From assembly GCA_964059195.1 (NCBI GenBank), contig CAXKWD010000007.1, positions 148,911,769 through 148,975,768 on the forward strand: a DNA stretch of 64,000 nt, in the 5' to 3' direction. The stretch comes from Ectobius pallidus. Lineage: Eukaryota > Arthropoda > Insecta > Blattodea > Ectobiidae. This document shows positions 35,148 through 45,589 of the stretch, piece after piece. The notes under the pieces are model-generated. The model was given only the letters and a program-made list of their open reading frames with translations, was not told the origin of the DNA and did no database searches. Positions within the stretch are counted from its first letter, which is position 1, and each line of letters starts with the position of its first letter. Both the position numbers and the translations under genes were made by a program.

Positions 35148-35489
35148 TATATCAAAATCCATTAAAAGTAATTACTTACAGTGACTGTATTAAAATAACT
35201 TTAATCACAACGTTTCGGCTCCGCCTTCGAGCCTTCATCACGTGTACTCAAACCAGTAACTGCACTCCTGCACGAGGTAGCATCCACATTTCTCATCGGC
35301 TTGTCAATTGGATGCTACCTCGTCCAGGAGTGCAGTTACTGGTTTGAGTACACGTGATGAAGGCTCAAAGGTGGAGCCGAAACGTTGTGATTGAAGTTAT
35401 TTTCATACATTCACTGTAAGTAATTACTTTGAATGGATTTTTATATTAACGTGGAACAGTGAAAATTAGGACCAAATAGGCTATGTTGA
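35148..35489 (+). mobile_element. Penelope-type foldback 1 with hammerhead-like cores, 14 bp TSD
   Basis: Arms of about 135 bp (35150-35287 and 35310-35446) are near-perfect inverted copies around a short loop. GTTCAACATATTCC is duplicated at 35134-35147 and 35490-35503. The right arm (+) carries GTGATGA, a stem GGCTC...GAGCC, then GAAACG; the left arm has the same on the minus strand. This layout resembles the CUGANGA - stem II - GAAA core of hammerhead ribozymes, known from Penelope-like elements. A tail of about 42 nt (AACAGTGAAAATTAGGACC) follows the right arm. Confidence 0.75.
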
Positions 35490-35503
35490 GTTCAACATAT
35501 TCC

Positions 35504-36399
35504 ATTTAAAAACTGAACGGGACTGATGTGCAATAATGAAATATGTGATCTCACATCTGCTGAAATATGTGGGAAACCAGATCTGATTCATATGATGTGA
35601 CTAGTGAGATCCATGATACGAGGTGATTACAGTGTAATTCTGGTTATTGGCAAAGCAATGTCCCACATCTTTTGCCTGTAACATGAAATGTCTCATGTGA
35701 GCTCACGTGACATGATGGCAGTGTGTTTCCACCTTTTGTTATACTAAAGGCCCACTTGAGGTACCGGTACCGGTACATATTTTGTAGAGATTTTGTTACC
35801 AGGTTCCCACTGGAATTAAACAGTAGTGATGTGTTCAAAGATTATTATAGACCTATACCTGTTATATAACTTATATATCAACTATAATTGCATACCGATA
35901 CCGGTAGGTACAATTTTATGTGATGCTAAAAGCTGGCAACACTTAATCAAAAGTGTGCTGTCCAAAGTAGCCTACCGTATTCGTTGTTGGTCCAATGAAC
36001 CTAGCAGCCTATGATATACACAAGAGAATACTAATATTACCAGAATTATTAAAGTAGTTAGAAATAAAGTTGTACTGAAAAAGTGTAGGTTAATTACTTT
36101 TTGGTCTGCTTTTTAAAAAATGATTTTGAGGAATATGATATGCCCTTTTCACTGTGCTTGTCACAAGTATTAGGCCTATAGACTCTGAATTTTTTCTCAT
36201 CCTACTTATGCTACAATGCCATTGCTAACATAGCTGAGTTTGTTTAGGCTATACAGAAACGAGTCTGTAAAATGTTTTACTGAAATGAAGAGACTTCTAG
36301 AAGAGATGGTCATTACAGTACTCTACAAGGTCACACTTTGTATGTAGCTCTTAGTCCAGACTCAGAACTAAATCATGACCATGACTCATCCGAGGTTCA
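35504..36399. other. No gene seen
   Basis: Includes runs of the palindrome-rich GGTACCGGTACCGGTAC (35760) and ATACCGATACCGGTAGG (35892). No frame of interest. Confidence 0.4.
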
Positions 36400-36592
36400 T
36401 TTAGGCAAGAGTAATAAAATGAGATTTGCCATACATTACCTCTCATGGAATGGGGATGAAGGGACAACACTCAGTCTTGAACGCAGAGAGGTAATTTTCC
36501 ACACTGAAAATCTCCGACCTAGCTGGGAATTGAACCCGGCCCACCATGATGAAAGACGACCACACTACCAATTCCCCCATAACCTATCAGTA
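36400..36592 (-). mobile_element. tRNA-derived SINE fragment, second family
   Basis: On the minus strand, GGTAGTGTGGTCGTCTTTCA followed by GGGTTCAATTCCCAGCTAGG resembles tRNA A and B boxes. The body continues through AGTGTGGAAAATTACCTCTC. Ends and TSD were not identified. It differs from the GGTACGCC SINEs. Confidence 0.5.
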
Positions 36593-36599
36593 TAAAATA

Positions 36600-38115
36600 T
36601 GCTAATGAATAAAGAAATGAATTATCATATGTAACTTGTTTAATATGGTGAGACATATTTCACCATGGCACATACCCAAATAATTGGTTTAAGATAGCCT
36701 AACCCAGGTGATAAAATTTATCAATGACAATCATCATCAGCAGGTCTGATACCGGTAAAGGTTAAATGAAAATGTTCCTCTTTTGGCTATAAAACCATCA
36801 GCCCTTACCACAGTCACTCGGGATCTCCAAACCCCGTTTCCTAAAAATTAGTCGTGTGGCTAAGAATAAAAAATGATAGGCCTACCCAATTAACACTTCT
36901 GCTTTTTCAGTGACATACAAGGCCAATAAGCAAATTTCTTTTTACACAAATTATTGTAAAAGAATTAACAACTAACAACAAATCATAAAGTTGCCATACC
37001 TTCAGTTCCTTCCATAAGGTGCGATAATAAGTTATGAGAGGTGCAATAGTTATCAGAAGTCTGATAAAGGAAAAGGAAACACTTTTTATTGCATTAAGTG
37101 ATGGTGGACTAACTGCATTATCCTACTGCTAAGATATAGGCCTAGTCTAGTCCGTGAATTTCTTAAACTAACTTTAATGACCCTCTATGAAAAGTGGGAA
37201 TCTAAAAAATAAAATAAATTCTAAAGAGTGGACATTAAAACAGTACTATGGACTACAAATAGGCTCATCGAGAAATACACCAACCGAGTTCTAGTATCCA
37301 CATCCAATTTAGCAGACATCTTAAACCCAATATCATACGGAAAAATGGGTTTGGCTTAAAGGACTAAAATTGCTACAAATTACCTCTTAATCAGCAGTCC
37401 TAAATGAAATATACAATATGAAATTGCCGTGTTGTCAAAGTTGGCCTCCCTTGTAATCGTACACCCCTAACGGAACAGTAACAACATTCTGTCTATTGTT
37501 TATGCCTTCCGCAGTGACCCACTGCAGGCCAACTTGGAATGTTCGCTAGAAAAGTAGCCAAGCCTGTTCCACAGTTCGTACGCATGCAAGTGCATTCTCC
37601 CAACCAATATATCCCGAAGAAGGAACTCAAGTTTGGACTATCATGCATAACTATGTTAAAAATGAATGCATCAAATCTGCAGATTACTTACTTTTACAAG
37701 ACCCCCAATTTCTCCCGTATCTCCGAGCCTACACAAGTTCAACATATTCACTTCAACTTCTACGAATTAGTTGTACTCTTTAGTCCCGTCTCTATTAACA
37801 ATGTAATATGTAATTTTCTCCACCCGAGCTAGAGCGTGAAAACACGAAAAATATTACATACAATCCCTATCGCAGTATCGCCTATTATTTCGCTAAAACG
37901 CTTACATTGCTTGGAAAGGCTTGGAAGCACACCACAGCAAACATGGCATACATCAGATTCAGAAATTCATTCAGAAATTGCAGCGAGGACTGCCATGCCC
38001 TCTAGTAACGAAATCGGAAAGTTCGATGTATTGGGTTCGCCAATTCACCTGCGTCTTGTTTGAGAATAAAAATCGTTAGATTGCTAAACAATAATATATA
38101 GGCTATTAGGCCTCC
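36600..38115. other. No confident gene; one ORF with a presequence-like N-terminus
   Basis: A 97-codon plus frame at 37539 begins MFARKVAKPVPQFVRMQV, which would suit a mitochondrial targeting peptide, and is preceded by TGCCTTCCGCAG. The rest of the frame looks random and no donor was found, so it is recorded only as a possibility. Confidence 0.2.
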
Positions 38116-38277
38116 TTAATAATTATTATTATCTTTATTTTGGATTATTATCATTATTATTATTTATTATGATATAGCAATAATTATATTATTACATTTA
38201 TTACATTAATAATTATAAATATAATAATAATAATAATCATTATCATTATTATTATTATTATTATTGTTATTATTATT
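38116..38277. repeat. Imperfect ATT/AAT microsatellite block
   Basis: Mixed TTA, TAATAA and ATC units. The SINE at 38278 begins at its right edge. Confidence 0.85.
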
Positions 38278-38530
38278 GGGGTACGCCATAGCGTAGTGGT
38301 TGAGACGCTGGCCAACAAACCGGAAGTCGCGGGTTCGATCCCCGATGAGTTTTTCAATTGGCCTAATCCTTCTGGTGGCACTATGGCCCTAGGGTCGACT
38401 CAGCCTTTAAGATAAATGAATACCGGGAGCAACCTTATCACCTTCATGTGCCGATTGTCTAAAAATCCGGGAGCCTCAACCTCCTGGAACCCTCTGGGCC
38501 TCCATGGCCTGTAATAGTGAACACTTTACT
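38278..38530 (+). mobile_element. tRNA-derived SINE, copy D
   Basis: Starts GGGGTACGCCATAGCGTAG, has GTGGTTGAGACGCTGG (A-box-like) and GGGTTCGATCCCCG (B-box), the shared GGCCTAATCCTTCTGG, GGGTCGACTCAGCC and CTGGGCCTCCATGGCCTG, then a TTTACT tail. This copy has the clearest tRNA-like head. It lies between ATT repeats, so a TSD cannot be judged. Confidence 0.9.
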
Positions 38531-38933
38531 GTATTATTATTATTGTTATTATTATTTTGGTGAATTGTGATTACTAGTATTCGAACTCGTGTTATCAATC
38601 ATTCAACAAAACGTGACACTACAGGCTATAATAAATTAAGGTAATTAACAAATTAAAATCTTAAACACAGGTACGCTATTTTAAAAATCTCAAACGAGTG
38701 AATTAATTATCGAAAAGGTACCAGTAACGACAAGAACTCATATTCGGTAGTCCACGGATCAAATCTCCGGACTAGCTCTCCTGACTCCTGTGTATGGATG
38801 TTCTCAGGATTTCCTCCACTCGTGAAAGAGAACATACATCTTCGATGTACCCTGTCTATAACTATGCATGTTTAACGACTGTTCGATGGAGGACATGTCT
38901 CATGCTGATCTCACGCAAGAGACTAAATAATTA
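38531..38933. other. No gene seen
   Basis: Short ATT remnant, then unremarkable sequence. Confidence 0.4.
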
Positions 38934-38941
38934 TATATGAT

Positions 38942-39124
38942 CAGTGGCGGACGCAGGGGGGGATAGGGGGGTTACATCCCCCCCCCCCCCCCGAAATTTG
39001 AAAAAATGTACTCTAAGTGGCCAGTTTTATAAACTAATTGTATATGTAAGTTGATTAATTTTTTTTAGTATTCTTTCCACCTATTCAAATCCCCCCCCCG
39101 AAAAAATTTCTGCGTCCGCCACTG
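38942..39124. mobile_element. Short hAT-type MITE with 8 bp TSD
   Basis: CAGTGGCGGACGCAGG and its inverted partner CTGCGTCCGCCACTG bound a 183 bp element with poly-G and poly-C runs and CCCGAAATTTG / CCCGAAAAAATTT motifs. TATATGAT is duplicated at 38934-38941 and 39125-39132. Confidence 0.92.
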
Positions 39125-39337
39125 TATATGATGAACAAGTAGGCCTACCCACAGATTTAGGCTAATTCGCGTCCTACAGACATAGGCTGGTAAGTCCCCC
39201 GAAAGGGGAGGTTTAAGTGAAAATAAAAAATATATTTATTTCTTTAACTGCAGGCCTACATCATCGTAAAAATAAAAATTACTTTGTAAACAATTTCACT
39301 TCGCCCGTAAGCCGTAAAACGGCAAGCATTTAAAAGC

Positions 39338-39340
<3 letters not shown>

Positions 39341-39394
<54 letters not shown>
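39341..39394. repeat. ATT microsatellite
   Basis: About 18 perfect TTA units. Confidence 0.97.
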
Positions 39395-40750
39395 CATTGT
39401 GTCTCCAACGAGAAAAAGCCCTACTGTACAAATATATGCTAAGTAAAAGAATTTGCACGAGTTAATACGATAAGCACTGCTATAATTATGAGCTGAGGAC
39501 TTTTTAACAATATTTTTAAATCATCGCCATTACATAGTTTTATGTTCACTACCTTGCACGGGATTTGAGCTATTTTAAGTATTATTTATTCAACAGCTGT
39601 ATGTTTTATTTAAATAATTTATTTAACAGAAAAATAATTAAAAGATTTATTAACTGACATCCTTTTTACATAAATTGCACGAATAAATAATTTTATTCTT
39701 AATTATATTGGTTTATGAAGTAAAATAAATAATTAAACGGATAAAACGAATCAGATTCGAAATGAAACAATCAAAACGAAGTACAGATTCATGAACCTTA
39801 CACTTATCATGCATAAACAATTAAAACGACAGAAAATAATTTAAAAGCTGAAACCTGGCTTCGATGTGCATTTTAAGAATAAATTGCTCCACTCTGGAAA
39901 AAAAGACCTCAGATTCATCCAAATTATTCAGTGATGAACCATTTAGGCATGCTTTCATGATCTCCTTCTGTCCACCCAAGTAAAAAATAAATAAATAATA
40001 ATATCTCTGGGTACCCAATACCCACTCTCATATCCAAAAATAAAGTTCTTAATACGCACACTTCTTGTAATGCATGTGCCATCTACATATATAAATATTA
40101 CAAGATTGCATTTATAGAGGCTATTAGAATTATATATACATTTATCCAAATACAATTATTTTGTTTTCGAGACTAAAATTACTACGGTACTTTTATATCA
40201 ACGCAACATGGAATATCCCTAACATGCCTAGCCCTAAATTAGCTAACATGGACTCCATGAAGCTGTTGTAATTATTAACTCCGGATGATCTTTTAATTAC
40301 ATGCCCCAAGCTATTAAATGATACTCTGAACTCCCCATCACATTTTAAAGTATCCTAAGCTCTTAAACAATTCTTCTTTCCGTTTTGTTAATAACCAATA
40401 TTCGAAAGAATGTCAGTAAGTTTTATGCGCAATTAAATACATCTACTATTAGTACTAATATGTTAAAATTTTATTTTACTTTTGCATATTATTCAAAATT
40501 GGACAATCCTAAAATAGGATAGCTATCCATAACTTGGATTATCTCTCTAGTAATTTTCGGCTTTCGACCTTTCTGAAAACAACTTTGCGGGCTAGTATCG
40601 CTTGAGGTCCAGGGGGTAAATTTAAATTCCAGTATTGCATTCCGCGCATTCCTAGCGATTTCCTTAGATCGCGTTATTTTGTTTTTTCCTCCACAACACA
40701 ACTGCGATACAGGATTTTTCAGTCGATCACTTCCGAATCTTCACTAGAAT
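39395..40750. other. Upstream region of the GNAT gene, no other gene supported
   Basis: AT-rich. A minus frame at 40489-40701 (starting MCCGGKNKITRSK) is divergent from the GNAT gene, but I see no family signal in it. No clear TATA or initiator element could be chosen for the GNAT promoter. Confidence 0.3.
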
Positions 40751-40880
40751 TTAAAATTTCAAACCCACAATGAAATTATGAATTTTTGAGAACTGAAAAA
40801 TGTGGAAGAATAACTAGAAAACTTACAAGAGAAAATGAGTGCGTAAGCGATGGTCATCTGTCTTTTCATTGTGTTTTAAA

Positions 40881-41033
40881 ATGGTGGACTCCACCGTCGT
40901 ATATCCTGACTTCGCGGAGCTTCCTCTTCAAGAGCGCATCCGGGCTCCTCTGGTATGGGCTCGACTCTCCGTGGGTGTCCGCATTGAAGACCTGCAAGAG
41001 AAGAGGTTTCCTGAGGCCATAGAGCTCTTAAAG
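40881..41033 (+). CDS. GNAT acetyltransferase (AANAT-like), coding exon 1
   Basis: ATG at 40881 in good context (TAAAATGG), with an in-frame TGA upstream at 40836-40838. The 51 codons include DFAELPLQERIRAPLVWARL and GVRIEDLQEKRFPEAIELLK, and end at AAG followed by the donor GTACAA, in phase 0. The I.DL.E.RF.EAI.LL pattern is the usual N-terminal segment of insect arylalkylamine N-acetyltransferase-like proteins, where the next residues read .F...E.LC; that is exactly what exon 2 supplies. Two short uORFs (40835-40846 and 40850-40879) precede the start, the second ending one base before it. Confidence 0.75.
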
Positions 41034-41837
41034 GTACAACTGTTTGAAATCAAAACACAATTATTGCTATTTTCAGGGGAACATACTCAATTTTACCAAG
41101 AGAAGTATCAAAACATACACGGAATTTTCATATGCTATTTTAAATATAGCTGCCTGTTTTCACGAAAAGACCCGAAATTGCGCCGATAAAGTGAGCCTGT
41201 GGGAAAGTGATACTCCAACCTTACGAAATAATACCCGAAATTGCGCAAATAAAGTACAGTCTAGGAAAATGACATTCCTACCTATTGGTTAAATAGAGTG
41301 TAAGAGCATTTGGGTTAAGCAGAAACAGAAAAAGGGCGTTAAGCACAAATATATTAGACAACAGTTTTATCCAGCGGTGTCCCATAACGGTCTTATCCCG
41401 GGATGCTGTATTGATTTCAGTAGGGTACGTAGTGTTTAAAATAATTTCTTTTCCCGTGGACATCCTTAAGTACTTGCACCAATTATGCCACCAAGATTTC
41501 AACGTAGGTTTTGGTAACAAGGCGATGCTATCTTAATTCCTAGTTTACCCTTTAGCCTCATTTTTCGGTTTTTCAAAAGTAAGATTCCAGATGCTGAAGA
41601 CCTGGTATTTGAGACAAGACCAGTTTTTTTTTTCATAAAAGAGCTTGTGCCCACATATCGAAGTTATTAAGGAAAACCGCCTACACTAGGTACTCACATA
41701 AAAAAAATGCTCGCCCACGATGCCAGCTGGTTTACATATCTGCCATTACAACTCAACTTCGCGATAAAACCGGTTGAGGGAGTGGATTTTTCGCACTTCC
41801 CAACTTAAAGCATGCATTAATTCGGAGATTGGTTGAT

Positions 41838-42050
41838 GGTTATATGGTTATTTAACGACGGGTGTATTGCAACTTAGGTCTATGACTGACGCGGTGTGCC
41901 GGAATTTTGTCCCTCAGGTCGTCTTTTACATGCCGGTAAATGTACATGCATGGGTTTGTCAAACACACACACACGTACCATCGACCTGAGCCAGGATCGA
42001 ACCAGCAAATTTGAGCACAGAAAGCCACAGCTATACTCACTGTTAAACTC
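41838..42050 (-). mobile_element. tRNA-derived SINE, third family, in GNAT intron
   Basis: On the minus strand: B-box-like GGTTCGATCCTGGCTCAGG, then ACATTTACCGGCATGTAAAA, GACGACCTGAGGGACAAAAT, TCCGGCACACCGCG and a 3' end CGTCGTTAAATAACCATA. This order of blocks recurs in SINEs of many invertebrates (recalled, not checked). It contains a GT microsatellite. No TSD was identified. Confidence 0.7.
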
Positions 42051-42795
42051 TTAGTTCATATTGAAAATTAAGCAGCTGATCGTAATAAATTATGGCGTGA
42101 AAAAGAACCCCATGCTATGAGTAAAATTACAGACTGTTGCACTCTTAACCAGTTTCTACCTTTTTAAGAGGGTTTTAATAGGCTAACGGCCGATTACTGC
42201 ATGTATAATATACACCATTTACAAGGGAATTTCATCAACCCTCCACTTAATGTGTCTTATTCTCCCCAATCCTTCGCTCCTGAACCTGAAACCGACCTGT
42301 GTTCATAGGTTAACGTTTGAGTGCCAGACTTTTTACATCAAACCAATACGAGTCGGGTTCATCCAGGTACTAGTCTAGACATTCGTTGTGAACATTTGAT
42401 TGACTAGACCACAAGTTCGTTACAAGAAAATAGATGGTTATATCCTGGCAAAGTTGCTGTCTGAATGCTTCATAATTTCAGGTACTTTTATCTCTATTCA
42501 TAAGGTTTTGCCATCAGAGCAATGTTTCAAGCTTCCATTTACATGTTCTCTGCACTGGAAATTTACTATTATTCCTAAAAAGAACTTCCACTTTTAAAGC
42601 CTGCACTGCTTTCTTTGCTCGCTTCTTAAGAATATATTTAACCCTCTTCTTATTTAACCACTCATACAGACTAAATTTGATAAGTCCACTAGTATTACAT
42701 TAACAGCCCTGGCACTTTTCTTTCCCTTATGAAAGTAAGCATATTGTAGAAAGTTCCAATTATCACCCATGGGTGCCGGCATGAATATCTACATA

Positions 42796-43391
42796 TTAAA
42801 GGAACAATGCTAGTGTAATGATAACTGGTCCTTATCTTTCCACTGTAACTTGTTAAAACCGTCAAAGTCAAACATACACATACACAAAGATAAAACATTC
42901 GAAAGAATCAGTGGATAAAATACCTCGGTGCGACGTTTCGACCTTGTCCTCCAGGTCTTCCTCAGGCAAGGTCGAAACGTCGCACCGAGGTATTTTATCC
43001 ACTGATTCTTTCGAATGTTTTATCTTTGTGTATGTGTATGTTTGACTTTGACGGTTTTAAAGGAACAAATTCGTCACACTCCATTCTACTTATTTTTGTA
43101 CATGAGAATTGAATTGAGTGATGTATTGAAGAATTGTAGCATTAAAGGGTACATATCTCAATTGTTTATGCTATTTTTTTAGTGCCGATGTAAGGAATGA
43201 TTACTTGTTTATTTTGTAAAAAACTAGAATAACTGTTTCAAAAATTATATTACAATTTTCGGTGTTAATATAGTGTTCCAGGTTATATGTTTTGTGAAGA
43301 CTGCTAAAATCGTGTTTGAAACCTAAAGAGGGCTATTCCACGAAAATAAAAGGCTAAAATACCTTTTATAAAAGCCTAAAAATCCGGGCAC
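42796..43391. repeat. Dispersed repeat copy 1, interrupted by a foldback
   Basis: TTAAAGGAACAA, then ATTCGTCACACTCCATTCTACTTATTTTTG onward to GCCTAAAAATCC matches 49585-49893 on the same strand (shared TATCTGAATTGTTTATGC-like, CAATTTTCGGTGTTAATA, TTTTATAAAAGCCTAAAAAT). In this copy the foldback at 42808-43056 has duplicated TTAAAGGAACAA; the copy at 49585 shows the uninterrupted state. Confidence 0.8.
42808..43056 (-). mobile_element. Penelope-type foldback 2 with hammerhead-like core, 12 bp TSD
   Basis: Arms of about 90 bp (42853-42945, 42968-43060) are essentially perfect inverted copies around a loop of about 21 nt. TTAAAGGAACAA is duplicated at 42796-42807 and 43057-43068. On the minus strand the loop reads CTGAGGA, then GACCT...AGGTC (stem II), then GAAACGTCG: a full match to CUGANGA - stem - GAAA. 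A tail of about 45 nt (rc ACAGTGGAAAGATAAGGACC) lies beyond the arm, similar to the tail of foldback 1. It sits in the GNAT intron. Confidence 0.8.
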
Positions 43392-43839
43392 TAATTATGT
43401 TGTTCACAGCCATGCAATAAAAGAAGTACATCTCACCATTATAATATGTAAAAATGATTTCTTTTTTCATATTTTAATAAGCTGTCTGATCCGTTTGCAT
43501 TAGTGTATTTAAAAACAATAGAGGCCTAAAAATAAAAAAAATAAAAACTTTTCACAAGACTCTACTACATAGTGGTAGATTTCATTATTACACCAATAAA
43601 TATTAATTTATGTTCATGTTTTGCAAAAATATTCAATTAAACAGTTAAAAATATGGACCTAACAGGCTTATTATTAAAGTCCAAATTTAAGTAGGCATAT
43701 ATAAAATATGATTTACATTAAATAATACAAACACGAAAAAGTAATTAAAATACATAGGCTGCCTTTTGAATGAGCAATCATGTTCGGAAGTATAGATCTA
43801 CTTCAAAGTAAAAAAAAGAGCTGTGTCTTTTCTCCACAG

Positions 43840-44667
43840 AAATACTTCATCTATGAGGAGACACTGTGCAAAGCAAGTGAAATTGCAGAAGACCCAGAGT
43901 CACTGGAGGGGTTCTTTGATATAATTCAGCAATGGATGAAAGATATGACATCACTGATAGCTGTGGAGGAGGGGACAGGAAGACTTGTGGGCCTTGTACT
44001 CTGCAGAGTCAACCATATGCTCGACCACACCCGTACATTCAGTAGGATTCAGCTGATAAAGGGGACTGCCTTCCATAAGGTAATGGATCTTAGATATCAC
44101 ATGCACAAGAAGTTTGACGTCTATGAGAATTATGATGTAGCACAGTTCTTCCGTATCTATGGCATATGTGTAAAACGCAGCTTCAGAGACAAAGGCATCG
44201 GTATGGGACTCCTTTACTGCAGCCTCAATCTCGCTCGACTGTTAGGACAGTCGGTAGCGATGGGAGTCTTCACATGCGTCCAAAGCCAGCAAATGGCAGC
44301 CAAGCTGGGCATGGTCACACACCTTGAGATTGACTATGCTCAGTGGATTAAGGACGATGAAATCGTCTTCAGTGATCCAGGTGCTGGGAACTACAGCATC
44401 ATGCTAATGGCGATGATGATCCCAAACATACCAGAGCTTGCCTTCGTGTCTGAAGAACTTCAAGAAGAAGCCAAGGTGAAACCTTCCTCATCAAAGAAGT
44501 CGAAGGAGTCAAAATCACAGTCTGAAGGGTCTGTAGACATTAAATCAAAAAGTGCACTTAGTCAGAAATCAAAAAGCTCCAGCAAAGATTCCAGTGGAAG
44601 CATAATGAAATCAAAAAGCTCGCTCCAGGAAGGGAAAAATTCATCAGGCAAACTTAAATCTTCCTAG
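43840..44667 (+). CDS. GNAT acetyltransferase (AANAT-like), terminal coding exon
   Basis: Acceptor TGTCTTTTCTCCACAG precedes AAATACTTC, in phase 0 with exon 1, so the full protein is 326 residues. It begins KYFIYEETLCKASEIAED; the E-E-T-L-C segment corresponds to where AANAT-like enzymes have an acidic catalytic candidate. The acetyl-CoA loop (R/Q-x-x-G-x-G/A) is RDKGIG at residues 167-172, after FFRIYGICVKRSF and before a helix GLLYCSLNLARLLG. The family transfers acetyl from acetyl-CoA to amines such as dopamine or to other small substrates; substrate cannot be told here. No signal peptide; probably cytosolic. Residues about 262-326 are an unusual low-complexity Ser/Lys tail (KSKS, SSSK repeats). 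The ORF can be read from an ATG at 43780, but the first 20 codons are intronic. AATAAA at 44844. Confidence 0.85.
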   Translation, partial: KYFIYEETLCKASEIAEDPESLEGFFDIIQQWMKDMTSLIAVEEGTGRLVGLVLCRVNHMLDHTRTFSRIQLIKGTAFHKVMDLRYHMHKKFDVYENYDVAQFFRIYGICVKRSFRDKGIGMGLLYCSLNLARLLGQSVAMGVFTCVQSQQMAAKLGMVTHLEIDYAQWIKDDEIVFSDPGAGNYSIMLMAMMIPNIPELAFVSEELQEEAKVKPSSSKKSKESKSQSEGSVDIKSKSALSQKSKSSSKDSSGSIMKSKSSLQEGKNSSGKLKSS

Positions 44668-44843
44668 TCAATTAAAATGAAGTTTGTAATTTGCTATCAC
44701 ACAATATTTTTGTACAAGATTATTTATTAAAATATAATTATTTTTTTAAATGGACGTGAAGAAACGTATTCTAACAAAATAACTTTATTTCTGATCTGTT
44801 AGTTTTACCTGGGAAAATTGAAAATGAACTTAAGCAAACAGTA

Positions 44844-44849
44844 AATAAA
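44844..44849 (+). terminator. Candidate poly(A) signal of the GNAT gene
   Basis: AATAAA about 180 bp after the stop codon. An earlier ATTAAA at about 44726 is an alternative. Confidence 0.4.
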
Positions 44850-44859
44850 ATTGTCCCTA

Positions 44860-45495
44860 TATGAGACTACTCAATTAATCCAGTATAGTAATGAAACTGG
44901 TGACATAAAAGAGGCAATTTATTTTGCCCCCTAACATTCTCCTCTTAGGGTCTGTGGTATGGACTAGTGGAATTATAGCCCCATTCTGCCAACGAACACA
45001 CCTGTTAGGAAGTTATGTTATGTTGATGAGGGATGAGATAAGATAAGAATTGTGTTTTGTGTTTTATTTATTTTCACTCAAAATTGTTATTTTTAAAAAT
45101 TTCACGTGATATTGCACGAATGTTGTGTTACTTTTTAAGGGATTTAGGTATTTTTACAAAGGGCATCTGTGAAATATTAATACAGTTATTTGGTGAAAAA
45201 ATGACACATTTTAATGATTTTAGAATTCTTTGTAGATATAGCCTATATGAAATTTAAAATAGCCAAACTAGCTACAAAATGACTAAATTCTCATGCTAAT
45301 GTGAGAGATATAGTCTTTAGTTCTAATGTAAGGAGCAATCACAATCTGTAACACTTGTACAGGATTGGTACTGCACTCTAAAAGATCAGCAGACTCTGCA
45401 GATACATGAATGGTAAAAATTCACTCATTTATTAATTTTTTAGTACACGCTCTCTAAAACAGCTGCTTATCGGACTGGTAACACGCCGAAAAGCT
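44860..45495. other. No gene seen
   Basis: AT-rich sequence downstream of the GNAT gene; nothing recognised. Confidence 0.4.
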
Positions 45496-45498
45496 GCA

Positions 45499-45587
45499 CT
45501 TTAAAGGACAAGTCCGCTAAAATTGCATAAAAGTGCATTCAAACTGCATTCAAAATGCAATTTTAGCGGCCTTGTCCTTTAAAGTCG
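45499..45587. repeat. Short near-perfect stem-loop
   Basis: ACTTTAAAGGACAAGTCCGC and TAAAATTGCATAAAAGTGCA pair with TGCATTCAAAATGCAATTTTA and GCGGCCTTGTCCTTTAAAGT. The stem is about 38 bp with a short loop. No TSD was seen. A tiny foldback element is the simplest reading. Confidence 0.6.
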
Positions 45588-45589
45588 TC

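Noticed and set aside
37539..37832. Mitochondrial protein gene
   Set aside because: Only the first 20 residues look like a presequence; no donor site or recognisable mature domain follows.
38278..38350. tRNA gene
   Set aside because: The head has A- and B-box-like motifs but no full cloverleaf, and it continues into a SINE body shared with other copies.
43780..43839. Upstream ATG extension of the GNAT exon
   Set aside because: It is followed by a strong acceptor (TTTTCTCCACAG), and exon 1 at 40881 supplies a better N-terminus.
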